From positions 62,001 to 126,000 of the forward strand of contig NZ_NRQU01000002.1 of NCBI RefSeq assembly GCF_004119495.1: a DNA stretch of 64,000 nt. The letters are read 5' to 3'. Positions 46,085-55,100 of this stretch are shown here, piece by piece. The position numbers and the translations under genes are program-made. The stretch comes from Flavobacterium sp. YO12 (GTDB lineage: Bacteria; Bacteroidota; Bacteroidia; Flavobacteriales; Flavobacteriaceae). How positions within the stretch are numbered: position 1 is the first letter of the stretch; each line of letters begins with the position of its first letter. Under the pieces are notes generated by a model. It did not search any database. It was given only the letters and a program-made list of their open reading frames with translations, and was not told where the DNA came from.

Positions 46085-48551
46085 TTACTTTTCTTTATCC
46101 TTCTTCCCCCACTTAATTTTCATTTTTCCATTATCATCAAGAGCGATTAAATGCAGGACAATTCCGCGTTCGCGAACAGCATCGCGCTCGGCTTTGCTGG
46201 CGAGTTTGGCGTCGTTTTTAGAGTTTCGAAGCGGGATTGTTAAGGCGAGATTGGTTCCTCGTCCAAAAGAGTAAATTCCATCAACATCAATGTTCAGTAC
46301 GCTGGAACTTATCGTTAAATTGTTTACGTCTACTTGCTCGCCGCGCATGTTAAGATGACCGGACAAATCGCTGAAAGTGATATTCTCGACATCACGAAAA
46401 GGAAAAGCAAATTTACCAACTTTTACAATTGGCTGAAAATTTACCAAAGCACCTTGATTAACATTAAAATCGAGTTTTCCGTGCATCGAATTGGTGATTA
46501 ATTCTCCGTGACTATTAATAAAACCATTTACATTGGCAGTGCTTGTAAGGCGTCCTTTAATGTTGTTTGGACTGAAAGATTTGATTCCGAAATTGTTAAA
46601 CGATTTTAGGAAACTTGCAATGTCAACTCGATTAACCTGTGCGTTTGAGCTAAAAGCGTAGTTGTTTCCGCTTGGTTTTATTTCGCTGTTAAAAGTTATA
46701 CTGCCGCCCGAAGTTTGCAGTGAGCCATTTTTTATAAGCAGTCTCGAATCGATCATTTGGATGCGTGCCGTTGTATTTGTGGCGGTTAGTTTATTGTAAT
46801 TTATTTTGTCCGCTTTAATGTCAATAACAACGGCGCATTTCTCGATTACAGTTCGCAAATGGTTTGAGATCGTTGGTTTTTTATTTTTAACAGCGGTTTT
46901 GCTTTTTTTGAGAAGCAGTTAAAACGCCCAGAAATTGTTTAAGATCAATATTTGGGCAATAAATGTTCCAGTTTACAACCATTTTTTCGGGAGCATCATA
47001 GTATAGATTTAAGAAATTATCAATTTTACCATCAATAATAATAGAGTTTTTATTGTGTTTGTAAGTGATTTTTTTAATTAGTAAAGCCTGTTCAGTAAAG
47101 TCAAGCTGCACGTTTACTTTTTCGGCATGAATTTTTTTCGGAATAAAATCAAACGAAGTGTTTTCGACATTTATACTCCCAATAAATTTAGGTTTGTTGA
47201 TGTATAAATCGACAATGTCAAACTGAAAGTTCAAATTGGCTTTTGCATGACCTTCAGAAAAATGAATCCATTTGTCATTGCTTACTTCATTTAGTTTTTC
47301 GACATCAAAATCAGAATTTACAGTTCCAGTTGCAATAGGTTTTTCAAGATTATTGATAGATAATTGCGGAATTGAAAGCGGAATATTTTGATATTCTCCA
47401 GAAAATCGAGTTAAAATTACAGCTGAATTCGGATCATTAAAACCTTCCTTCGGCTTGAAATTATTGGTAAAAATTCCTTTAAAATTGCATTTCTTAATTT
47501 GTCCGTCAGGAATCGTGAGCTCATTGTTTTTGCACATTGCCTGCACCACTATTTTAGGATCGTCATGCACGTTTAAATCTCCTTTTAGATCACAGTTTAC
47601 AGCAATGGGCTCTTTTAAATCAAATCGGTTAAGTTTAGAACTGATATTTGCCGATAATAAATTTGATGCATTGCTCCATAAAATATGAGTGTCTATGTTG
47701 ATTCCAAAAAGCGAATTGGTTTTTCCGATATTAAAATATGCCACAATATCAAACGAATCTGTGCCTATTTTTAAACCTTTGGTTACAATGTCAATTTTCT
47801 GTTTGTTTGCAGAATACGATACATTCAAAGTTCCTTTTAGTTCCTTTTGCTTAGCAAAACTTCCGTGAACGGTATTAAAAGCAAGACTGTTTATTTGAGT
47901 GTCTAAAAACAAGTCAGTACTCCAATCGTCTCCATCGTAATTTACTTTAGAGTTTAAATTGTGAACATCAAAATCAAACAATTTATTTCCGAGTTGGTTA
48001 TTTATGGTAACCCGAACATTGCTGAGGTCGATTTGATCAATTGTAGTTTCAGTTTCAGATTTCTTTTGCGGATCTTTTTTCTTTTTTGGTTTAAAAATAT
48101 CCGAATTTGTATAACCGTCTTTCGTTTTATAGATGTAAATATCAGCGTCGTTAATGAGGATTTTATGAATATTAACTTCATGATGCAATAAACTCCAGAT
48201 ATTTAGTCGGGCTTCAATTTCTTTGGCTTTTAATAAAGTATGATGATGAGTATTCCATTTTTTGTCTTTGAGCTCGATATCATTTAAGGCTAAAGTGAAA
48301 TTAGGAAAACCAGTTAAAAATTTATAGTGAAAGTCGCCAATATGAAAGTCGCCATTTATATTTTCGTTGATTTTGGCGTTTACTTTGGCAATAATTTCGG
48401 TTTTATTTCTGTTGAAATAGATCGATAATCCTCCGCAGGCAATTAAAAGCAATGCTATAAGTCCCAAAATAAAATAACCAAAGCGCTTAGCATATTTTTT
48501 AAAACCAACCGATTGAAAAAAGTTTTTTATTTGTTGCAAAGTTTCTCTCAT
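46085..48551 (-). pseudogene. AsmA-like outer-membrane biogenesis protein, split by frameshift
   Basis: The N-terminal frame (48551 to 46887) has a membrane anchor (about residues 22-44), then NRNKTEIIAKVNAKINENINGDFHIGDFHYKFLTGFP, typical of AsmA/TamB-like bridge proteins, and long beta-rich repeats. It stops at SQKKQNRC. In the next frame the sequence continues as SKTAVKNKKPTISNHLRTVIEKCAVV and runs on through 46085. Removing one A from the A7 run (T7 at 46903-46909 on plus) restores one reading frame of about 820 residues, with an AsmA_2-like C-terminal region (LKSFNNFGIKSFSPNNIKGRL). The break is most likely artificial. The intact protein would be an inner-membrane-anchored periplasmic protein. 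Confidence 0.85.
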
Positions 48552-48797
48552 CTGGATAAATTTTTCTGGATCATTAAAGATAAGCTAAAAAAGAATGTTA
48601 TTCTTAAAAAGATTACAGTAAGCTAATTGTAAGTTTAAATTGATAAAATTGGATTTTAATTACTGATATAATTAAAGACAATACATTTATAATGAAAACT
48701 AATTTACGAATGATGTTTCATTTGTTTTAAATTTTTAAATTTGTACTCTAGTTTGAAACATAACAATTCAGACGATAATTTTAAAAGATAAGAAATT

Positions 48798-49115
48798 ATG
48801 GCATTAGCAATAACAGATGCTACTTTTGATGAAGTAGTTTTAAAATCAGATAAACCAGTAATGGTAGATTTTTGGGCAGCATGGTGTGGTCCTTGTAGAA
48901 TGGTTGGTCCAATCATTGACCAATTAAGCGATGAGTACGCAGGAAAAGTAGTTGTTGGTAAAGTAGATGTAGATGCAAACCAAGAATTCGCTGCAAAATA
49001 TGGTGTGCGTAACATACCAACCGTTTTGGTGTTTCATAACGGTGAAGTAGTAGGAAAACAAGTAGGAGTAGCTCCGAAACAAACCTACGCAGATAGTTTA
49101 GACGCTTTGTTGTAA
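48798..49115 (+). CDS. trxA: thioredoxin
   Basis: A 105-residue protein. The active site is WCGPC with C30 and C33, in the canonical context VMVDFWAAWCGPCRMVGPI. PTVLVFHNGEVVGKQVG holds the conserved cis-proline region. It is a cytosolic disulfide reductase. A strong terminator follows. Confidence 0.97.
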   Translation: MALAITDATFDEVVLKSDKPVMVDFWAAWCGPCRMVGPIIDQLSDEYAGKVVVGKVDVDANQEFAAKYGVRNIPTVLVFHNGEVVGKQVGVAPKQTYADSLDALL

Positions 49116-49141
49116 TCGTAAGATTATGATTTATATAAAAG

Positions 49142-49168
49142 AGGTTTGGCGAAAGTCAAACCTTTTTT
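49142..49168 (+). terminator. terminator after trxA
   Basis: AGGTTTG and CAAACCT arms with an 8-base loop, then a T-run. Confidence 0.85.
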
Positions 49169-49181
49169 ATTTGAGTTTTTT

Positions 49182-49306
49182 TGCCGCGAATTTCACTAAT
49201 TTCCACAAATTAAATTTTTTGCTTGAGTTTTCATTACTCCCGATAACTATCGCGAGTGGCAAACATTTTAAATTAATTCGTGGAAATTAGTGAAATTCGT
49301 GGCAAA
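49182..49306. repeat. TTGCCGCGAATTTCACTAATTTCC inverted repeat
   Basis: Outer arms of about 25 bases that match except at a few positions. Between them lies TACTCCCGATAACTATCGCGAG, which recalls the TCCCGATAGCTATCGGGA palindrome at 62944. Confidence 0.8.
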
Positions 49307-49344
49307 CATTTTTTATTTTTAACGAATCTTATATTCCTTAAAAA

Positions 49345-51918
49345 ATGAAAAATCTATACACCTTTCTTTGCTTTGTTATGTTGATTCCAAGTTGTTTTTC
49401 GCAATCAAAAGAAAAAGAAAGTGCAATTTTAGAAAGTGGTGTTTCAGAGCAATTGGCACAATTTCGAAAAAAACAAATTTCAGATGTTCAATATAATTTG
49501 TCTTTTGAGATTCCCAATCAAAAAGAAGAAAATATAAATGCTCATTTGATTGTAAATTTAAATTTGACTGATCTAAGTCAGCCCTTGCTTTTAGATTTTA
49601 AAGAAAAAACGTTAAACATAAAATCAGTTGCCGTAAACGGAAAAAGCATGGCAATTGTTCACGAAAAAGGACATATTGTAATTTCTCCCTTAGCTTTAAT
49701 TATGGGAAAAAATACAATCTTGATATCCTTCATTGCAGGTAATTTATCGTTGAATAGAAATGATGATTTTCTCTATACTCTATTAGTTCCAGATCGTGCA
49801 AGTACTTTGTTTCCGTGTTTTGATCAGCCAGACATAAAAGCGACTTATAAATTGAGTCTTACTGTACCAAAAGATTGGTCGGTTTTGGCTGGAGCCGATG
49901 TAAAAGAGAAATTAGAAAAAGGCGATTTTACTTTGTACACTTTTGGAGAATCAGATAAAATGAGTACCTATTTGTTTTCTTTTGTTGCCGGAAAATTCAA
50001 AAGTACCACGCAAAAACCAGGTTTAGAAATGACAATGCTGTATCGTGAAAACAGTCAGGAAAAATTTCGCGTAAGCGCCGATACTATTTTTAATTTGCAT
50101 CAACAATCTTTAAACTTTTTAGAAAAATACACCAATTATAAATTCCCTTTTCAAAAGTTAGACTTTGCTTCAATTCCTGTTTTTCAGTATGGCGGAATGG
50201 AGCATGTTGGCGCAATTCAATACCGAGAATCAACTTTATTTCTGGACAACAGCGCAACCGACAGCGAGAAATTAAACCGAGCGAAACTCATTGCACACGA
50301 AACCTCGCATATGTGGTTTGGTGATTTGGTAACCATGAAATGGTTTGACGATGTTTGGATGAAAGAGGTTTTTGCCAACTTCATGGCAGATAAAATCATG
50401 AATCCTATTTTTCCGAAAGTCAATCATAATTTACAGTTTTTCACAGCCCATTATGCCACCGCTTACGCAGAAGATCGATCTTTGGGAACACATCCGATAA
50501 AGCAGCATTTGGCGAATTTAAAAAATGCAGGTTCGCTTTACGGTGCTATTATTTACAACAAAGCACCAATTATGATGCGCCAGTTAGAAGCTTCGATGGG
50601 AAAGGAAGCTTTTCAGAAAGGAATCCAAAAATACATTCAAAAATACGCCAATGATAATGCCGACTGGAATAATCTTGTAGAAATTCTGGATGCCGAGACG
50701 CCTCTTGATATGAAAAAATGGAGCGAAGTTTGGGTAAACAAATCCGGAAGAGCCATTTTTACAGATAAGATTGAATACGACTCTAAAAACAGAATCAAGA
50801 AATTTGAAATTCAACAACAAGCAGAAGATAAATCCGATAATGTTTGGCCGCAAATTTTTCAGATTGGTTTTGTTTATGCAGATAATGTAAAAGTTTTAAC
50901 AGCGAATATTAAAGAGCAAAATCTGATTTTAAAAGAAGCAGTTGGACTTGAAAAACCACTTTCTATTGTTTACAATTATAATGGTTTTGGATACGGTGTT
51001 TTTCCGCTTGACGAGAATAATTTAAAGTATATCGCAACGCTGAAAGATGAGGTTGCAAGAGCATCGAGTTATAGTAATCTTTATGAAAACACATTGATTG
51101 GAAATATCTCGCCAGATAAGGCTTATGATTGCTTTTTAAAAGGGATTCAGACAGAAGAAAACGAATTGGTTTTGAGAATTGCCTCAAATAATTTGAATAC
51201 TATTTATTGGAGATTATTTACCGAAAAACAACAAAATAAAGTTCAGAAACAACTTGAAACAGTTTTGAATGAACGTTTGCAGGCGAATTTATCGGCAAAT
51301 ATTAAAAAGACTTTATTCGGATTGTTCAGTTCGATTGCCTATTCAGATTCGGCGAAAGCTAAATTATATCAGATTTGGAATAAGGAAATTGTAATTCCTG
51401 GTTTAAAATTAAATGAAGATGATTTTACCAATATGGCAATGAACTTGGCGATTTTTAAACATGAAAAAGCCGACGAAATTCTGGAAAAAACAAGAACAAC
51501 AATCTCAAATCCTGATAAACAAAAGCGTTTTGCGTTTCTGCTTCCATCATTGTCAAAAGACGAATCAGTTCGAAATGCCTTTATGGAATCTTTAAAAGAC
51601 GATTCAAACCGCGAAAAAGAATCGTGGGTTTCGGCTGGTTTGAGTAATATTCACCATCCGCTTCGTCAGGAAAGTGCGCAAAAGTATATTAGATTTTCAT
51701 TAGATTTAGTCGATGAAATTCAGCGCACGGGCGATATTTTCTTCCCGAAAGATTGGCTTGATAATACCGTTGGGAGATATTCGTCTAAATTTGCTTTTGA
51801 TGAAGTGCAGCGATTCTTAAAAGAAAATCCTAATTTTAGTCCGATCTTGAAGCGTAAATTATTTATGGCGACAGATTTGCTTTATAAAGCTCAAAACATT
51901 AAAAAAGAAACCGAATGA
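49345..51918 (+). CDS. M1 family aminopeptidase
   Basis: The 857-residue protein has a signal peptide (MKNLYTFLCFVMLIPSCFSQ). Zinc site: HETSH (318-322) with E341, 18 residues on (WMKEVFANF). The substrate-binding GxMEN is here GGMEHVGAIQY, with His in the last position, an uncommon variant. The order of the N-terminal beta domain, thermolysin-like catalytic domain and a helical C-terminal domain matches the family. It trims N-terminal residues of peptides in the periplasm. Its stop codon overlaps the ATG of the DUF58 gene, so the two are translationally coupled. Confidence 0.93.
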   Translation: MKNLYTFLCFVMLIPSCFSQSKEKESAILESGVSEQLAQFRKKQISDVQYNLSFEIPNQKEENINAHLIVNLNLTDLSQPLLLDFKEKTLNIKSVAVNGKSMAIVHEKGHIVISPLALIMGKNTILISFIAGNLSLNRNDDFLYTLLVPDRASTLFPCFDQPDIKATYKLSLTVPKDWSVLAGADVKEKLEKGDFTLYTFGESDKMSTYLFSFVAGKFKSTTQKPGLEMTMLYRENSQEKFRVSADTIFNLHQQSLNFLEKYTNYKFPFQKLDFASIPVFQYGGMEHVGAIQYRESTLFLDNSATDSEKLNRAKLIAHETSHMWFGDLVTMKWFDDVWMKEVFANFMADKIMNPIFPKVNHNLQFFTAHYATAYAEDRSLGTHPIKQHLANLKNAGSLYGAIIYNKAPIMMRQLEASMGKEAFQKGIQKYIQKYANDNADWNNLVEILDAETPLDMKKWSEVWVNKSGRAIFTDKIEYDSKNRIKKFEIQQQAEDKSDNVWPQIFQIGFVYADNVKVLTANIKEQNLILKEAVGLEKPLSIVYNYNGFGYGVFPLDENNLKYIATLKDEVARASSYSNLYENTLIGNISPDKAYDCFLKGIQTEENELVLRIASNNLNTIYWRLFTEKQQNKVQKQLETVLNERLQANLSANIKKTLFGLFSSIAYSDSAKAKLYQIWNKEIVIPGLKLNEDDFTNMAMNLAIFKHEKADEILEKTRTTISNPDKQKRFAFLLPSLSKDESVRNAFMESLKDDSNREKESWVSAGLSNIHHPLRQESAQKYIRFSLDLVDEIQRTGDIFFPKDWLDNTVGRYSSKFAFDEVQRFLKENPNFSPILKRKLFMATDLLYKAQNIKKETE

Positions 51919-52841
51919 AAATCGAATCGGAAATAGAGAAAGTCTCCAGTTTTCAACATCTTGAAATGCTGGCGAATCAGGTTGTGGAAGGTTTTATATC
52001 CGGAATGCACAAGAGTCCGTTTCATGGATTTTCGGCTGAATTTGCTGAACATAAAGTGTATAATGCAGGCGAAAGCACTAAACATATCGATTGGAAATTG
52101 TTTGCTAAAACAGATCGTTTATACACAAAACGTTTTGAGGAAGAAACTAATTTACGCTGTCATTTAATTGTCGATAATTCGTCGTCGATGCATTATCCAG
52201 AATTAAAATCAGATCAGCCATTTTATGAAAAAAAGATTGGTTTTGCAGTTTTGGCGTCGGCGGTTTTAATGAATATTTTAAAGAAACAGCGCGATGCTGT
52301 TGGTTTAAGCGTTTTCTCTGATAAATACGAATATTATGCTCCAGAAAAAGGAAGCGATCGTCATCATAGAATGCTTTTAAACAAACTGGAAGAATTATTG
52401 GTTCAGCCAAAAGTCAAAAAAACGACCAATACAATTACCTATTTGCATCAAATAGCAGAGAAAATGCATCGCCGTTCGATGATCATTTTGTTTACAGATA
52501 TGTTTCAGACCGAAGATGACGAAAAGCTTTTTAACGCTTTGCAGCATCTAAAGCATAATAAACATAAAGTAGTTTTGTTTCATGTCGTTGATAATGAAAC
52601 GGAGTTAAAATTTGATTTTGACAACGCGCCAAGAAAGTTTATCGACTTAGAATCAGGAGAAGAGGTTTCTATTTTTGCTGATAATGTTAAAATTGAATAT
52701 GAAAAAAGGGTAGAGGCCTATTTTAAAAACTTGGCTTTAACCTGTGCAAAGAACCAAATTAAGTACGTTCCGGTGAATGTTGGCGATAATTTTGAAAAAA
52801 TATTGACAACATATTTGGTTGAAAAACAAAACTTTGGATAA
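51915..52841 (+). CDS. DUF58 family protein
   Basis: A 308-residue protein. The central part is a von Willebrand A-like domain with a MIDAS-type stretch HLIVDNSSSMHYP (about residue 75-87) and later IILFTDMFQTEDD. The N-terminus contains GFISGMHKSPFHGFSAEFAEHKVYNAGEST, the DUF58 signature. In other bacteria DUF58 genes adjoin MoxR ATPases and VWA proteins; none is next to it here. The start overlaps the aminopeptidase stop by four bases (ATGA). Confidence 0.9.
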   Translation: MKIESEIEKVSSFQHLEMLANQVVEGFISGMHKSPFHGFSAEFAEHKVYNAGESTKHIDWKLFAKTDRLYTKRFEEETNLRCHLIVDNSSSMHYPELKSDQPFYEKKIGFAVLASAVLMNILKKQRDAVGLSVFSDKYEYYAPEKGSDRHHRMLLNKLEELLVQPKVKKTTNTITYLHQIAEKMHRRSMIILFTDMFQTEDDEKLFNALQHLKHNKHKVVLFHVVDNETELKFDFDNAPRKFIDLESGEEVSIFADNVKIEYEKRVEAYFKNLALTCAKNQIKYVPVNVGDNFEKILTTYLVEKQNFG

Positions 52842-52879
52842 ATATTTAAAAATTTATTTCATTTTTTTTACAAAAACAC

Positions 52880-52909
52880 TTGCAGAAATGAAATTCTGTA
52901 CTATCTTTG
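52880..52909 (+). promoter_or_regulatory. promoter of tRNA-Asp 1
   Basis: TTG (52880-52882), 19 bases, TATCTTTG (52902-52909), 18 bases before the tRNA 5' end. Confidence 0.7.
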
Positions 52910-52927
52910 CAACCGCAATAACGCAGA

Positions 52928-53001
52928 GGTTTGGTAGTTCAGTTGGTTAGAATACATGCCTGTCACGCATGGGGTCGCGGGTTCGAGTCCCGTCCAGACC
53001 G
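52928..53001 (+). tRNA. tRNA-Asp (GTC), copy 1
   Basis: A 74-base tRNA. The acceptor GGTTTGG pairs with CCAGACC (one G-U), the discriminator is G, the anticodon arm reads CCTGTCACG with anticodon GTC, and the T-loop is GTTCGAGTC. No CCA is encoded. The sequence is identical to copy 2. Confidence 0.97.
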
Positions 53002-53011
53002 CAATATTGGG

Positions 53012-53041
53012 AAAAGCCTTTCTTAACGGAAAGGCTTTTTT
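53012..53041 (+). terminator. terminator of tRNA-Asp 1
   Basis: AAAAGCCTTTC and GAAAGGCTTTT arms with a 6-base loop, then a T-run. Confidence 0.85.
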
Positions 53042-53283
53042 GCCCAAATACGGTATCTAAGATTAGTTGTGTTGTTTTGCTACGACTTTGTAACTCGTAG
53101 CTGGTTTAGTAGTTAGACCAATGAAAAGCTTTCCACTTTTGTGGATGGCTTTTTTGATTTAAGACACTTTTGGTTTTTGTTTTTTAACCGCAAAGAACGC
53201 TAAGATTTACGCAAAGTCCGCAAAGTTTTTTTAAGCTTTGCGGATTTTGTATTTTATTGTAATTCTAATTTTATCATACAGTT

Positions 53284-53330
53284 TGTCATTTCGACGAAGG
53301 AGAAATCTCCGCAAGTAACTCTACAAAGGT
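53284..53330. repeat. TGTCATT repeat, half copy
   Basis: Left half of the ~100-bp family: TGTCATTTCGACGAAGGAG then AATCTCCGCAAGTAACTCTACAAAG. The right half is absent. In the gap between the two tRNA-Asp genes. Confidence 0.7.
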
Positions 53331-53352
53331 TTTTCATTCATTATATTAAAAT

Positions 53353-53424
53353 ATAGCCCGTGGTTTCAACCACGGGAACACAATGTGTATAAATACGTCT
53401 CCCGTGGTTAAAACCACGAGCTAT
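53353..53424. repeat. ATAGC(CCGTGGTTT) inverted repeat
   Basis: ATAGCCCGTGGTTTCAACC and the related, slightly diverged right arm ending CCACGAGCTAT. Each arm is itself a small hairpin (CCCGTGGTTTCAACCACGGG), so the element is a bracket of two hairpins. Confidence 0.8.
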
Positions 53425-53461
53425 GTTTAAAAACGAGATAAATAATACTACATGAAAAGCT

Positions 53462-53488
53462 TTTGTCAAAGTTTCAAACTTTGACAAA
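53462..53488. repeat. perfect palindrome
   Basis: TTTGTCAAAGTTT, one base, and the complementary arm, 13 bases each. Confidence 0.8.
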
Positions 53489-53625
53489 GGTCGAAAGATT
53501 AAAGAACTTTGCGCTCTTCCCGGTTAAAAAGAAAGAAAGTTCTTCTTTTTTGTTTTAAAAGTGAGATTTTAAAATATTGGAATTAAGCTAATTAAAAATT
53601 TCTCGATTTTTATTCCTAAAAACCC

Positions 53626-53655
53626 TTGCAGAAACGAAATTCTGTTGTATTTTTG
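53626..53655 (+). promoter_or_regulatory. promoter of tRNA-Asp 2
   Basis: TTG (53626-53628), 19 bases, TATTTTTG (53648-53655), 17 bases before the tRNA 5' end. The spacing and the sequence between differ only slightly from copy 1. Confidence 0.7.
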
Positions 53656-53672
53656 CACTCGCAATAACGCAG

Positions 53673-53746
53673 GGTTTGGTAGTTCAGTTGGTTAGAATAC
53701 ATGCCTGTCACGCATGGGGTCGCGGGTTCGAGTCCCGTCCAGACCG
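53673..53746 (+). tRNA. tRNA-Asp (GTC), copy 2
   Basis: Identical in all 74 bases to the copy at 52928. The promoter and terminator are duplicated too; the 670 bases between the copies are filled with short repeats. Confidence 0.97.
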
Positions 53747-53757
53747 CCTAAGTTGTT

Positions 53758-53787
53758 AAAAGCCTTTCTTAACAGAAAGGCTTTTTT
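53758..53787 (+). terminator. terminator of tRNA-Asp 2
   Basis: AAAAGCCTTTC and GAAAGGCTTTT arms with a T-run, nearly the same as after copy 1. Confidence 0.85.
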
Positions 53788-53831
53788 GTTTTTAGGTTTA
53801 ACCGCAAAGTTTTGTATTGATCAGTTTGATT

Positions 53832-53936
53832 TGTCATTTCGACCGAAGGGAGAAATCGCACGAGAAATTCCGTAAAGTGTATCTTCCAATTTTTGGCGAC
53901 CAACTAGTGTGATTTCTCCCTTCGGTCGAAATGACA
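53832..53936. repeat. ~100-bp TGTCATT inverted repeat, copy 4 (complete)
   Basis: Begins TGTCATTTCGACCGAAGGGA and ends with the complement (CCTTCGGTCGAAATGACA). Arm core GACCGAAGGGAG on the left is matched by CTCCCTTCGGTC on the right. Confidence 0.9.
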
Positions 53937-54005
53937 AACGTTGTGGTTATCACAATTTATTTCTTCTTATCTTTAATATCACAAAATTCTCCGTATTAAG
54001 TTTCA

Positions 54006-54827
54006 ATGGAACATTCTGGTCAGAAATTAGATAAATATTACATCAAGAAAGTAGATGCCGATAAAAAAAGCATTTATTGCCACCACGATTTGATGGGCGA
54101 ATTGTTTGTGCCGCCGCATCGACACATTAAAGCACAATTGCTGTATGCTGAAGGCGATGTCGTTTTTGTAACGACTGAGACCAAAACCTATTTTTTACCC
54201 GCAAGACATTTTATCTGGATTCCGAGTGGAGTGGAGCACAGCATCGAGCCAAAATCTGAAAGTGTTACGATGCGAAATTTGTATTTTCCAGTAGAAAAAG
54301 ACGAAGACGACTTTTATAAAGTAGAAGGAATTTATCCAGTTAATAATTTACTGCTGCAAATGATGCTTTTTACCAATCGATGGAATGGTGATCTTAAAAA
54401 GGGAACTCCGAATTTTGCTATTGCCAAAGCCATAAAAGCGATTCTCCCGCAAATATGTACTAATAATTTACCTTTAGAACTGCCGCAGCCAAAAGATAAA
54501 CGACTTAGTAAAATTCTGCGTTATATCGAGAATAATCTTGGCGAAACAATTCTCTTTGCTGATGTTGCCCATGAATTTGGTTACAGCGAACGCTCTTTGT
54601 ATCGCTTGTTTCAAAAAGATCTTAATATGTCTTTTATTCAATATTATACCATTCGCCGAATTTTAAAAGCAATCGAACTTTTGTTAGAAAGAAAACTTTC
54701 GGTAAAAGAGGTAGCCGAAGAAGTTGGTTATAATAGTGTTCCAACGTTCAGTAATACATTCTTCAAGATTTTAGGTCAAAGACCTTCCGATTATCTAAAT
54801 GGCGAGGAGATTTTGGAGAGAAAATGA
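54006..54827 (+). CDS. AraC family transcriptional regulator
   Basis: A 273-residue regulator. The N-terminal half is a cupin-type sensing domain (VPPHRHIKAQLLYAEGDVVFVTTETKTYFLPARHFIWIPSGVEHSIEP). The C-terminal half (about 180-270) is the AraC double helix-turn-helix: DVAHEFGYSERSLYRLFQKDL and then VKEVAEEVGYNSVPTFSNTFFKILGQRPSDYL. The tripartite efflux operon follows 273 bases downstream on the same strand, so it may control it, in the manner of local efflux regulators. This link is inferred from position only. Confidence 0.93.
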   Translation: MEHSGQKLDKYYIKKVDADKKSIYCHHDLMGELFVPPHRHIKAQLLYAEGDVVFVTTETKTYFLPARHFIWIPSGVEHSIEPKSESVTMRNLYFPVEKDEDDFYKVEGIYPVNNLLLQMMLFTNRWNGDLKKGTPNFAIAKAIKAILPQICTNNLPLELPQPKDKRLSKILRYIENNLGETILFADVAHEFGYSERSLYRLFQKDLNMSFIQYYTIRRILKAIELLLERKLSVKEVAEEVGYNSVPTFSNTFFKILGQRPSDYLNGEEILERK

Positions 54828-54837
54828 TTTATTTTTT

Positions 54838-54918
54838 TCTCTCGCAGATTTGGCAGATTGCGCAGATTTTCACTTCAACATATTAATTATCTGTATAATC
54901 TGCCAAATCTGCGAGAGA
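54838..54918. repeat. perfect 22-bp inverted repeat (GCAGATTT type)
   Basis: Left arm 54838-54859 and right arm 54897-54918 are perfectly complementary over 22 bases, built from GCAGATTTGGCAGATT units, between the AraC gene and the efflux operon. Confidence 0.85.
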
Positions 54919-55100
54919 ATTTGAAAAATAATCACAATTCAAATTTATTTTGTAATAAATTGTTTTCCAGTGTTTTAATATAACGTTTTCGGAAAATTCG
55001 ATTTTAACATTTGTCCGAAATGAATATGTTCTTGGCTTTTTAGAATTATCAGTCAACGGAAAAATGAAGGAACTTTGCAGCATAAAATATTTATTTATTC

